Shown here: positions 1-6,050 of the stretch, piece after piece
How positions within the stretch are numbered: position 1 is the stretch's first letter
Layout of the letters: the number at the start of each line of letters is the position of its first letter
Assembly (NCBI GenBank): GCA_947461645.1
Contig: CANHMN010000113.1
Location: 1 to 6,065 of the forward strand
Length of the DNA: 6,065 nucleotides
DNA from: Chitinophagaceae bacterium
Lineage (GTDB): Bacteria; Bacteroidota; Bacteroidia; Chitinophagales; Chitinophagaceae
Direction: 5' to 3'
Made by a program: the position numbers and the translations under genes
The notes under the pieces: model-generated
What the model was told of the DNA's origin: nothing
Seen by the model: only the letters and a program-made list of their open reading frames with translations
Database searches by the model: none

Positions 1-2094
1 ACCAATCTGTTGCCTAACAGAATCAATGGCTACCTGGTTTTCAGTTCCGGCATTAATAACCTCCCCTTTTGCATTGATGTAATCATAATAGTAGTCATCG
101 ATAATGTTCTCCTTGGTTTGCATGAATGCCAGGCTAAACCAACTCTCTGCATCTTTGATGAGTTCGCCAAACAAACGAAATTCAATACCGGTTGTATAGG
201 CTTTTGCATTGTTTCTACCATTGTACCTGATCTTAACATTGTCTATATCATAGGGCACAACATCTTTCATGTTTTTATAGTAAGCCTCTGCAGTAAGTCT
301 AAAAGGATTGTTCCTCTTGTCCATAAATTGCCAGTCGAAACCAGCAGTGAATTGTGCACTTTTTTGCGCCCTTATTCCTGTGTTGAGTTCCCCATTGTAT
401 GTTCTCAGCTCGCGGTAAAAGGGAGGCTGGCTGTAAATGCCCAATGCGCTGTGAAAGAAAATATTGTTTTTCCACAAGGGTTTCCAGCTTGCCTGAAACC
501 TTGGACTAATAAGCCATTGTTTATTTAGGTCGTTGTAATGGTACCTTACGCCTGCCTGAAGATTGACTGTTGTATTTTGGGTGTTGAGAGAAAAATTGTT
601 CTGAATAAATCCGGAATATTTGTTGATTTTAAGTTCTGCTGCAGAATTGATATAGCTGAACACTTGAAGCGATGTGCCGTTGTAGGGTAGGGAGTAGCCT
701 GCAGAATCCTGGTATTCAAAGCTTTTGAGTACATCATTTATTTTCGTTTGTTCTATACTGTTACCCCAAAGCAATGTTCCATTTTTATATCGGTAATTCC
801 CGTTGTGGGCCAAATGGTAAAGAGCTATGTTGAGACTGTTTCTGGCGTATTGTTGGTAATATCCAGATCCCAGCGGCTCACTGATATCGCCGAAGGAATT
901 GCTGTTGTTGTCGAAGTCTCTTTCTCCGAATAAATAGGCGCCTGAAATATCAAGGTTTTCTTTTTCCTTGTCGGTAAATTTCGCAGCAAGCCATTTTAAT
1001 TTTAGCCTACTGTTTGGCGAGTGAATAATGGTTAGGCCTGTGAGGCTTGTTTTGTAGCTGTCTTTTTCGCTGCCTTCAAAGTAAGTATCCATTCCGATGT
1101 TGGAGGTAAAGAAGGGTGTAAAAACAGAAGCGGTTTTTTTTACCGACTCGGGATAGTAGCTGAAGCGTGATTGAGAAATGATGTTAAGCCATTCTACCTG
1201 TATTTTTGAGTTGATGGTGAACGTAAGCAAGGATTGTATATCGCCAGCCGATGGAATATAATTACCTACTGTTGGCTGATTGCTTAAAAGATTTCTGTTG
1301 TTTCTGTTTCTTGCACCGATGAGATAAGTTGCTTTTCCGTTTGATGCTGTACCATAAATGCTTAATCCCTGTTCCATTAAACCAACATAACCCGTACCGC
1401 CAAATTGAGTTGGTTTTTTATATTGAATATCCAGTACACTGCTCATTTTATCGCCGTACTTGCTTTGAAATCCACCGGTATAGAAATTGATGTTTTTAAC
1501 CAATGTGGGGTTTATGAAGGATAATCCCTCTTGTTGTCCATTGCTCACGAGATACGGCCTGTAGATTTCAAAATCATTGATATAGATGATGTTTTCATCG
1601 AAGTTTCCGCCTCTTACTGAGTATTGAGAGCTAAGTTCATTGTTGCTTCCTACAAGTGTTTTGATTAGGCCTTCCACACCGCCCGATGCAGAGGGTAAGA
1701 GCAATGCATCTTTTGCTTCAATATTTAGGAGTCCGCTTTCTTTTCTTTTTCTTTCATCTGTAACTACAACATTTTCCAAAACAGAAGGTGCAGATTGAAG
1801 AACAATGTTTACCGTATCTGTTTTTTCAGATGAAAGGAAAAAGTTTTTTTGAATTTCTGTAAATCCTTTGTGAGAATAAATCAAAGCAAAGGCTTTGTTG
1901 GCGGGCACTTGAATGCTATATGTCCCTTTTTCGTTAGAGGCGATGCCTTTGTTTTGTCCAAGCAGTGTGATGCTTGCACCTCTCAACGGTTGTAGTTTTT
2001 CATCAGTAATTAATCCTGTTACATAAGACTTCTTTTGTTGTGCAGTAACAACAAAAGTCAACAACAAGAACAAGGATAAAAGATGGAATCTCAT
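1..2094 (-). CDS. TonB-dependent outer-membrane receptor, C-terminus cut by window edge
   Basis: Reading the minus strand from the ATG at 2094 gives 698 codons without a stop up to position 1, so the 3' end lies outside the window. Residues 1-18 are a signal peptide (hydrophobic stretch ending VVTA before QQ). Residues about 24-100 form a carboxypeptidase-regulatory-like beta-sandwich (VTGLITDEKLQPLRGASI, then SNEKGTYSI). A TonB-box-like stretch, ENVVVTDE, lies at 107-114. The plug follows at about 115-230 with SVRGGNFDENIIYIND (159-174) and FYTGGFQSKYGDKMSS (204-219). The rest is beta-barrel, with the motif PPFYRE at 557-562. This architecture is typical of Bacteroidota receptors that take up metal complexes or organic ligands with energy from TonB-ExbBD; the substrate cannot be told here, and no SusD-type partner is visible. 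The gene starts 11 bases after the rpe stop, so co-transcription is likely. The barrel end and the usual terminal aromatic residue are off-window. Confidence 0.95.
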   Translation of the reverse strand, partial: MRFHLLSLFLLLTFVVTAQQKKSYVTGLITDEKLQPLRGASITLLGQNKGIASNEKGTYSIQVPANKAFALIYSHKGFTEIQKNFFLSSEKTDTVNIVLQSAPSVLENVVVTDERKRKESGLLNIEAKDALLLPSASGGVEGLIKTLVGSNNELSSQYSVRGGNFDENIIYINDFEIYRPYLVSNGQQEGLSFINPTLVKNINFYTGGFQSKYGDKMSSVLDIQYKKPTQFGGTGYVGLMEQGLSIYGTASNGKATYLIGARNRNNRNLLSNQPTVGNYIPSAGDIQSLLTFTINSKIQVEWLNIISQSRFSYYPESVKKTASVFTPFFTSNIGMDTYFEGSEKDSYKTSLTGLTIIHSPNSRLKLKWLAAKFTDKEKENLDISGAYLFGERDFDNNSNSFGDISEPLGSGYYQQYARNSLNIALYHLAHNGNYRYKNGTLLWGNSIEQTKINDVLKSFEYQDSAGYSLPYNGTSLQVFSYINSAAELKINKYSGFIQNNFSLNTQNTTVNLQAGVRYHYNDLNKQWLISPRFQASWKPLWKNNIFFHSALGIYSQPPFYRELRTYNGELNTGIRAQKSAQFTAGFDWQFMDKRNNPFRLTAEAYYKNMKDVVPYDIDNVKIRYNGRNNAKAYTTGIEFRLFGELIKDAESWFSLAFMQTKENIIDDYYYDYINAKGEVINAGTENQVAIDSVRQQIG

Positions 2095-2105
2095 TGAAGC
2101 ATTTA

Positions 2106-2756
2106 TTAGGAAATATGCTTTAGTTCACTGATGGTTTGCAAAGGATTTGCCGATTTGAAAACGGTATTGCCCGCAACTAAAACATCAGCGCCTGCTTTTA
2201 ATATCTCAGCTGCATTTTCGAGTGTAACGCCGCCATCGATTTCTATTTTTGCTTCAGAATTTTTAGTTTGAATAAGCTGGCGAAGTTGTCTGATTTTTGA
2301 AAGGGTGTTGGGGATAAAAGCCTGGCCGCCGAATCCTGGATTAACACTCATTAGGCAAACGAGATCAATGTCATTGATAATATCACTCAGGGTTTCCACA
2401 GGCGTATGAGGATTAACGGCAACGCCTACATGAATGCCAAGCGCTTTTATTTGCTGTATATTTCTGTGAAGATGTTTACATGCTTCCAAGTGAACGGTGA
2501 TGTTGTGGGCGCCTGCATTTTTAAAGGCTTCCACATACTTTTCGGGTTCTTCAATCATCAGGTGAACATCGCAGTATTTTTTAGTTAGGCTACAGATTTG
2601 TTGAACAATCATAGGGCCGAAACTGATGTTTGGAACAAACTTTCCATCCATTACATCCAAGTGGTACCAGTCTGCTTCGCTTTTGTTAAGCATTTCGCAA
2701 TCTTTTTGCAATTGGGTAAAATCTGCTGAAAGCAAGGATGGGGCGATGATAGACAT
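2106..2756 (-). CDS. rpe: Ribulose-phosphate 3-epimerase
   Basis: A 216-residue TIM-barrel enzyme that interconverts D-ribulose 5-phosphate and D-xylulose 5-phosphate in the cytoplasmic pentose phosphate pathway. The family signatures are intact: IAPSLLSADF at 4-13, the metal/catalytic residues H32 and D34 in HLDVMDGKFVPN, H65 in DVHLMIEEP, the phosphate-binding loop SVNPGFGGQAF at 137-147, and D174 in EIDGGV followed by VAGN at 194-197. By family knowledge His32, Asp34, His65 and Asp174 bind the divalent metal, and the two Asp act as the acid/base pair. I chose the ATG at 2756 because conserved homology begins there and the length fits the family. An in-frame ATG at 2804 would add 16 unconserved, basic residues. 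No Shine-Dalgarno is seen; the leader is A-rich. It sits 71 bases after the TPR lipoprotein gene and 11 bases before the receptor gene, probably in one transcript. Confidence 0.97.
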   Translation of the reverse strand: MSIIAPSLLSADFTQLQKDCEMLNKSEADWYHLDVMDGKFVPNISFGPMIVQQICSLTKKYCDVHLMIEEPEKYVEAFKNAGAHNITVHLEACKHLHRNIQQIKALGIHVGVAVNPHTPVETLSDIINDIDLVCLMSVNPGFGGQAFIPNTLSKIRQLRQLIQTKNSEAKIEIDGGVTLENAAEILKAGADVLVAGNTVFKSANPLQTISELKHIS

Positions 2757-2827
2757 GTGAATTTTTTTGCAATATACAAAAGCTTTGATGAATCTTGTTT
2801 TCAATAAGCAAGGATCACCGCTCTATT

Positions 2828-3673
2828 TTATTTTTTTAAACGTTCAATGGCGTTCGAAGCCTCAATGTAGCTTGTATCGTAAAGTAGGGCTTTTTGATAA
2901 GCTTCAATTGCACCATCCGTATTGTTTGTTTTTTCGAGGATTTCGCCGAGGTAAAAGTATCCTTCCGGATAATTGTTGTTAAGGGTAAGCGCTTTGTTTA
3001 GTGTGTTTATGGCTTCATTGTATTTTTTAAGTGAAGCAAGAGCAAGTGCCTTTTCTCTGTAGGCCTCCATAAAAGTGATGGTATGGTTGATGCAATTGTC
3101 AAACATTTCTATGGCAGCTTTTTTGTTTCCGGTATTGGTGTGATAAGACCCTTTGATGAAGTAGGCTTCCGCTTCGGCGATATCGTTGAAATCGCGAAGC
3201 AAAACATCGGCAAGCTGTATTGATTTTATATTGCCTTGATTCGCATAGATTGCTCCAAGCATGATCATGTCTAACGCTGAAGGATAAATGCTTATTGTTT
3301 TTTCAAGATTAGAAACAGATGCCAATGTATCGGGTTTTTCCAAAAGCAAAACACTTTTGATGTGCATCAACCTGATGTTTGCTGAATCTTTTGAAAGATA
3401 ACTATTTACGGCGCTAATTGCTTTGTCATATTGGTTGCCGGTTCTGTAAAACTGAATAAGGTTTTCTTTGGGAAGCAAAGAGTCTTCATTGTTTGCAATG
3501 ATGTTGAGTAATTTGCTTTCTTGTGATGTATACTCTTCTATAGTTGAATCTGCTGCTGTAGTTTTGGGGGAAGAATATTTGTCGTTATTATTACAACTAT
3601 ACATTGACGTTAGTATACAGCCAGTTGAAAAAAAAAGGAAAAATAATTTTGAAAGATTCGTCTTGAAGCGCAT
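2828..3673 (-). CDS. TPR-repeat lipoprotein
   Basis: This 281-residue protein has a hydrophobic N-terminal signal (residues about 8-24) and a likely lipid-attachment Cys at 27 in the context MYSC followed by NNND, as in many Bacteroidota lipoproteins. The lipobox is imperfect (Met at -3), and a second Cys (C19, STGC) is a less likely site. A Ser/Thr-rich linker covers about 33-50. From about 66 to the end the chain is built of tetratricopeptide repeats, clearest at 167-200 (AYFIKGSYHTNTGNKKAAIEMF), 201-234 (AYREKALALASLKKYNEAI) and 235-268 (GYFYLGEILEKTNNTDGAI); degenerate copies lie at 66-99 and 100-160. TPRs are protein-binding scaffolds, so it probably holds a partner at the periplasmic face of the envelope; the partner is unknown. 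No clear acidic surface-export signal follows the Cys. It is the first gene of the leftward operon. Confidence 0.9.
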   Translation of the reverse strand: MRFKTNLSKLFFLFFSTGCILTSMYSCNNNDKYSSPKTTAADSTIEEYTSQESKLLNIIANNEDSLLPKENLIQFYRTGNQYDKAISAVNSYLSKDSANIRLMHIKSVLLLEKPDTLASVSNLEKTISIYPSALDMIMLGAIYANQGNIKSIQLADVLLRDFNDIAEAEAYFIKGSYHTNTGNKKAAIEMFDNCINHTITFMEAYREKALALASLKKYNEAINTLNKALTLNNNYPEGYFYLGEILEKTNNTDGAIEAYQKALLYDTSYIEASNAIERLKK

Positions 3674-3839
3674 GATGATTTTGTATTTGCGTCGGAATGT
3701 TGTTTAGATACAATTGCGAAGTTAATGCCTTACCGCTGCATGCTTTTTTTCAATACAATGTTTTTTCGGATTACAATTTTACATATTGCTGACAGTAGCT
3801 TTCGAATTTAATAGTACCTTCATTTTAAAATTAGAATCC
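3674..3839. promoter_or_regulatory. Divergent intergenic region, presumed promoters for both gene sets
   Basis: This region separates the leftward TPR-lipoprotein/rpe/receptor genes from the rightward PD40 gene, so transcription should start here in both directions. Against the Bacteroidota -7 element TAnnTTTG, the plus strand has TACCTTCA at 3815-3822, 17 bases before the ATG at 3840. The minus strand has TAACTTCG (plus positions 3717-3724), about 43 bases before the ATG at 3673. In both cases the nearest TTG that could serve as the -33 element is about 26 bases away, longer than usual, so neither promoter is secure. The hexamer TACAAT occurs three times, at 3709, 3754 and 3772. No Shine-Dalgarno precedes either gene. 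Confidence 0.45.
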
Positions 3840-4940
3840 ATGAAAATAACGTTCGTTGCATTTTTCTTCCTTTTTGCTTTTAAATTTTCTTTTTCAACAC
3901 CAAGTTTATCTTCAACCTGCTCAGATTTTTCCACAGATACCATTCACTTTCCAGGTGAAACGCATTTTGCCAATGTTCGTCAGCTCACTTTCGGTGGCGA
4001 CAATGCTGAAGCTTATTTCAGCTTTGACGGCAAGTATCTTATTTTTCAAAAAACCAATACCAAGGAGGGCATTCTTTGCGATCAGATTTGGATGGGAAAG
4101 ATACCTGAGAACGAAAATGAGGTTTTTCAACCCAAACTTGTGAGTACAGGAACGGGCCGAACCACTTGTGCTTACTTTTTCCCGGATGGAAAACATGTTC
4201 TTTATGGTTCAACGCACTTGGGAGGAACTCAATGTCCGCCAACCCCGGACAGGAGCAAATATGGCAACAAATACATTTGGCCAATTTACGAGGATTTCGA
4301 CATTTTTAAAGTGGATACCAATGGTCGTATAACCAAGCAGCTTACCAAAACCAAGGGCTACGATGCCGAAGCAACCCTTTCACCAAAAGGAGACAAAATA
4401 GTGTTTACTTCCATGCGGGATGGCGACTTGGAACTTTATACCATGGATTTGGATGGTAAAAAGGTAAAAAGAATTACACATAGTCTAGGTTATGATGGAG
4501 GCGCCTGGTTTAGTCCGGACGGAAATAAAATTATTTGGAGGGCGTCAAGACCTAAAACCGAAGCAGAAATTGCTGAATATCAATCACTTTTGAAGGAAAA
4601 TTTAGTTGCCCCAACTCAAATGGAGGTTTGGATAGCTGATGCAGATGGAAGCAATGCACATTCGATAACCAATCTCAAACAGGCCAATTGGGCGCCCAAT
4701 TTCACTCCGGACGGTAAAAAAGTTCTTTTTTGCAGCAACCATGAATATAAAAGAGGTTTTCCATTTAATATGTATCTTGTTGATTTAAATGGAGATAATA
4801 TCGAAAAAATATCAAGAGATAAAGGTTTTGATGCTTTTCCTATGTTTAGCCCAGATGGCAAAAAAATCGTTTTTTGCAGCAACAGAAACAATGGAGGTAC
4901 CCGCGATACAAACATTTTTATAGCCGATTGGATAGAGTAG
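3840..4940 (+). CDS. Exported TolB-like PD40 beta-propeller protein
   Basis: This 366-residue protein carries six PD40 (WD40-like, TolB-type) repeats, recognised by the pattern SPDGKKI-V/I-F. With numbering from the ATG at 3840 they lie at about 57-69 (YFSFDGKYLIF), 111-122 (FFPDGKHVLY), 176-191 (TLSPKGDKIVFTS), 221-236 (WFSPDGNKIIW), 285-300 (NFTPDGKKVLFCSN) and 333-350 (MFSPDGKKIVFCSN), enough for one six-bladed propeller. Residues 1-19 are a signal peptide, interrupted by Lys15, so the protein should be periplasmic or exported. Two insertions stand out: a Cys/Pro-rich loop after the second repeat (GGTQCPPTPDRSKYG) and a helical segment in the fourth blade (RPKTEAEIAEYQSLLKENL). I recall both from a widespread uncharacterised TolB-like family. 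It lacks the N-terminal domain of true TolB, and no tol-pal genes are nearby. The ATG at 3840 was chosen because the signal peptide begins there; an in-frame TTG at 3786 would bury it behind 18 residues. Confidence 0.92.
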   Translation: MKITFVAFFFLFAFKFSFSTPSLSSTCSDFSTDTIHFPGETHFANVRQLTFGGDNAEAYFSFDGKYLIFQKTNTKEGILCDQIWMGKIPENENEVFQPKLVSTGTGRTTCAYFFPDGKHVLYGSTHLGGTQCPPTPDRSKYGNKYIWPIYEDFDIFKVDTNGRITKQLTKTKGYDAEATLSPKGDKIVFTSMRDGDLELYTMDLDGKKVKRITHSLGYDGGAWFSPDGNKIIWRASRPKTEAEIAEYQSLLKENLVAPTQMEVWIADADGSNAHSITNLKQANWAPNFTPDGKKVLFCSNHEYKRGFPFNMYLVDLNGDNIEKISRDKGFDAFPMFSPDGKKIVFCSNRNNGGTRDTNIFIADWIE

Positions 4941-4967
4941 TACTTCCCCTTTAATAGTTTACAAAAT

Positions 4968-4980
4968 ATTGATAATCAAT
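4968..4980. promoter_or_regulatory. Perfect 6+1+6 dyad upstream of the membrane-protein gene
   Basis: ATTGAT and ATCAAT form perfect inverted arms around a single A, 12 bases before the ATG at 4993 and 27 bases after the preceding stop. With a one-base centre it cannot fold as an RNA hairpin, so if it has a role it would be as a binding site for a dimeric protein. In AT-rich DNA such a dyad may also arise by chance. No terminator lies between the two genes. Confidence 0.25.
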
Positions 4981-4992
4981 TAAATAACAAAA

Positions 4993-5496
4993 ATGAATAC
5001 CGAAAATCCTTTTTACCACGAACAAATGCCGGCAAAGCCGTCTTCTACGCTGAATGTGCTCACCATTTTAACCATTGTAGCCAGTATTTTGGAAATACCC
5101 AGGGCTGTTTTTAGCTATGTAAATGCAGCTGCAGATTATGAGAGATTAAAGACTTTGATGAGTGCAGGTGATTTGCAAAAGGCACCCGATTTTGTAAAGG
5201 GATTTGTGAATGAAAACACCCTTCAAATGGCTGAAAAAATGATGGAGAATCGTTTGCCAATGTTGATAGCATACCTGGCTGGAGCGTTGCTTTGTTTGGC
5301 AGGTGCTTTTGCTATGCGAAAGTTGAAAGCGCAAGGTTATTTTTTATGGTTGATAGGAGAGTTGTTGCCCATTTTAGCCACCGCTCTATTTGTGGGTTTA
5401 GGTGCGTTTTCCGGATTCACTTTGATAGGGTATATCTTCCCTGTTTCCTTTATTGTTTTGTACACCATTTATCGCAAGGAATTGATACATCCCTAA
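4993..5496 (+). CDS. Four-helix integral membrane protein, family not recognised
   Basis: A 167-residue hydrophobic protein that I cannot assign to a named family. Four membrane segments are visible at about 20-42, 88-108, 115-138 and 140-160. The N-terminus (1-19) is polar and Pro-containing. The 45-residue loop between helices 1 and 2 is charged and looks helical (ADYERLKTLMSAG, then NTLQMAEKMMENR). The basic turn RKLKAQ between helices 2 and 3, and the C-terminal YRKELIHP, should face the cytoplasm by the positive-inside rule. That puts both termini inside and the long loop in the periplasm. No catalytic or metal-binding motif is seen. It follows the PD40 gene by 52 bases on the same strand with no terminator between, so the two may be co-transcribed. 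The A-rich leader before the ATG has no Shine-Dalgarno. A strong terminator follows 84 bases after the stop. Confidence 0.85.
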   Translation: MNTENPFYHEQMPAKPSSTLNVLTILTIVASILEIPRAVFSYVNAAADYERLKTLMSAGDLQKAPDFVKGFVNENTLQMAEKMMENRLPMLIAYLAGALLCLAGAFAMRKLKAQGYFLWLIGELLPILATALFVGLGAFSGFTLIGYIFPVSFIVLYTIYRKELIHP

Positions 5497-5500
5497 TGTA

Positions 5501-5566
5501 AAATGGATGTCATTTCCATAGCTGAAATGTTGCCATTTTTAAGCTACATTTTCAATGTTAATTAAC
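5501..5566. repeat. Cluster of consecutive inverted repeats in the 3' region
   Basis: Between the membrane-protein stop and the terminator, short inverted repeats follow one another. AAATG (5501-5505) pairs with CATTT (5511-5515). TAGCT (5519-5523) and AAATG (5525-5529) pair with CATTT (5534-5538) and AGCTA (5542-5546) around a TTGC loop, with a small internal loop. ACATT (5546-5550) pairs with AATGT (5554-5558). GTTAATTAAC (5557-5566) is a perfect palindrome. None is followed by a T-run, so they are not separate terminators. They could form a structured 3' untranslated region that protects the mRNA. Confidence 0.4.
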
Positions 5567-5580
5567 TTGCTTTTAGTATT

Positions 5581-5610
5581 AAAGCCATCACACAAATGAT
5601 GGCTTTTTTT
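5581..5610 (+). terminator. Rho-independent terminator after the membrane-protein gene
   Basis: AAAGCCATCA (5581-5590) and TGATGGCTTT (5597-5606) form a perfect 10-base-pair stem with a six-base loop, CACAAA. The stem's last three bases run into a tract of seven T ending at 5610. It lies 84 bases after the stop at 5496 and should end the rightward transcript. On the minus strand the same stem is followed only by TTTAAT, so leftward termination would be weak. Confidence 0.9.
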
Positions 5611-5626
5611 ACATGCAATTAATCCC

Positions 5627-5647
5627 CCTAACAACCCTTTGTTAAGG
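5627..5647. repeat. Inverted repeat with one bulged base
   Basis: CCTAACAA (5627-5634) pairs with TTGTT-A-AGG (5639-5647) around a CCCT loop, giving eight pairs with a single bulged A. It lies 17 bases after the terminator and is the most GC-containing part of an otherwise T-rich stretch. It is not followed by a T-run in either direction. It could be an operator or a small RNA stem, or chance. Confidence 0.3.
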
Positions 5648-5738
5648 TAATGTATTTTACTTTTTTTCATGGCTTTTTCAACATACAAATTTTGATTTTA
5701 CTTTCGATTTTTGCTCCTGTCATTTTTAATTTGTTTAA

Positions 5739-5763
5739 TAGCAGGCAGACTTTTTTTCTGCTA
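5739..5763. repeat. Six-base inverted repeat enclosing a T-run
   Basis: TAGCAG (5739-5744) pairs with CTGCTA (5758-5763) around a 13-base loop that contains seven T, and it is followed by seven A overlapping the end of the arm. The T- and A-runs could also pair with each other as a competing fold. It does not read as a terminator on either strand. Confidence 0.25.
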
Positions 5764-5909
5764 AAAAAATCATTTTAAACGCGATTGAAATTATTTTTTT
5801 GTCTTTAAAAACGTACAAAATATTTACTCTTTTTTTGCTTCAATGTTGGTTAAAAAAAAGTCGCTTTTGCGGTTTGCTTTTTTGTGAATATTGGTTGCTT
5901 TATTTATTT

Positions 5910-5929
5910 AGATTTTGGATCAAAAATCT
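5910..5929 (+). repeat. AT-rich hairpin, weak terminator candidate
   Basis: AGATTTT (5910-5916) pairs with AAAATCT (5923-5929) around GGATCA, followed by TT and then a C/T-rich stretch. With a single G-C pair in seven and no clean T-run it would be a poor terminator. A second copy of the loop theme, the palindrome TTGATCAA, follows at 5939-5946. Confidence 0.25.
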
Positions 5930-5998
5930 TTCTCCTCTTGATCAAATAAAAGATGAAAAATAGGGGTTGAAGGTTGATGATTTTTTGGACTTTATTTT

Positions 5999-6022
5999 GT
6001 TTGTTTTTTTGTTTGTTTTTTT
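5999..6022 (+). repeat. Perfect two-copy 12-base tandem repeat
   Basis: The 12-base unit GTTTGTTTTTTT occurs twice without mismatch at 5999-6010 and 6011-6022. It lies about 30 bases before a possible gene start at 6051. Such low-complexity units can change copy number by strand slippage and would alter promoter or leader spacing. Confidence 0.8.
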
Positions 6023-6050
6023 CATTTTCATCAATACACTAAAAACACAA

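Larger units (their letters stand above)
5611..6050. other. T-rich intergenic stretch without a convincing gene
   Basis: No reading frame with coding character is seen on either strand. The plus strand is strongly T-biased, with runs of exactly seven T at 5661-5667, 5751-5757, 5794-5800, 5830-5836, 6004-6010 and 6016-6022; A-runs are fewer (5763-5769 and 5852-5859). Several inverted repeats and one tandem repeat are listed separately. I see no tRNA, and no recognisable 6S, tmRNA, SRP or RNase P core. No good TTTG/TAnnTTTG promoter pair stands out, although TACTTTCG at 5699-5706 matches the -7 element at five of six fixed bases. The stretch may be the leader and promoter region of a gene to the right, or hold an unrecognised small RNA. 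Confidence 0.6.

Noticed and set aside
10..528. Plus-strand open frame of 172 codons
   Set aside because: It lies antisense to the receptor barrel, whose minus-strand reading has clear family motifs; its translation is Cys/Ile/Val-rich without domain character.
546..933. Short open frames on both strands in the receptor gene
   Set aside because: They are shadows of the receptor frame, without plausible start signals or recognisable domains.
2765..2781. TTTTG/CAAAA inverted repeat just before rpe
   Set aside because: It has only five pairs with one G-C pair, a seven-base loop, and lies in an A/T-run where such matches are expected by chance.
2757..2804. Upstream in-frame ATG at 2804 as the rpe start
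   Set aside because: It adds 16 residues not found in the family; conserved homology begins right at the ATG at 2756.
3786..3839. TTG at 3786 as start of the PD40 gene
   Set aside because: It would place 18 polar residues before the signal peptide and run through the likely promoter element at 3815-3822.
3921..4284. Minus-strand open frames inside the PD40 gene
   Set aside because: They are antisense shadows of a gene with six clear PD40 repeats.
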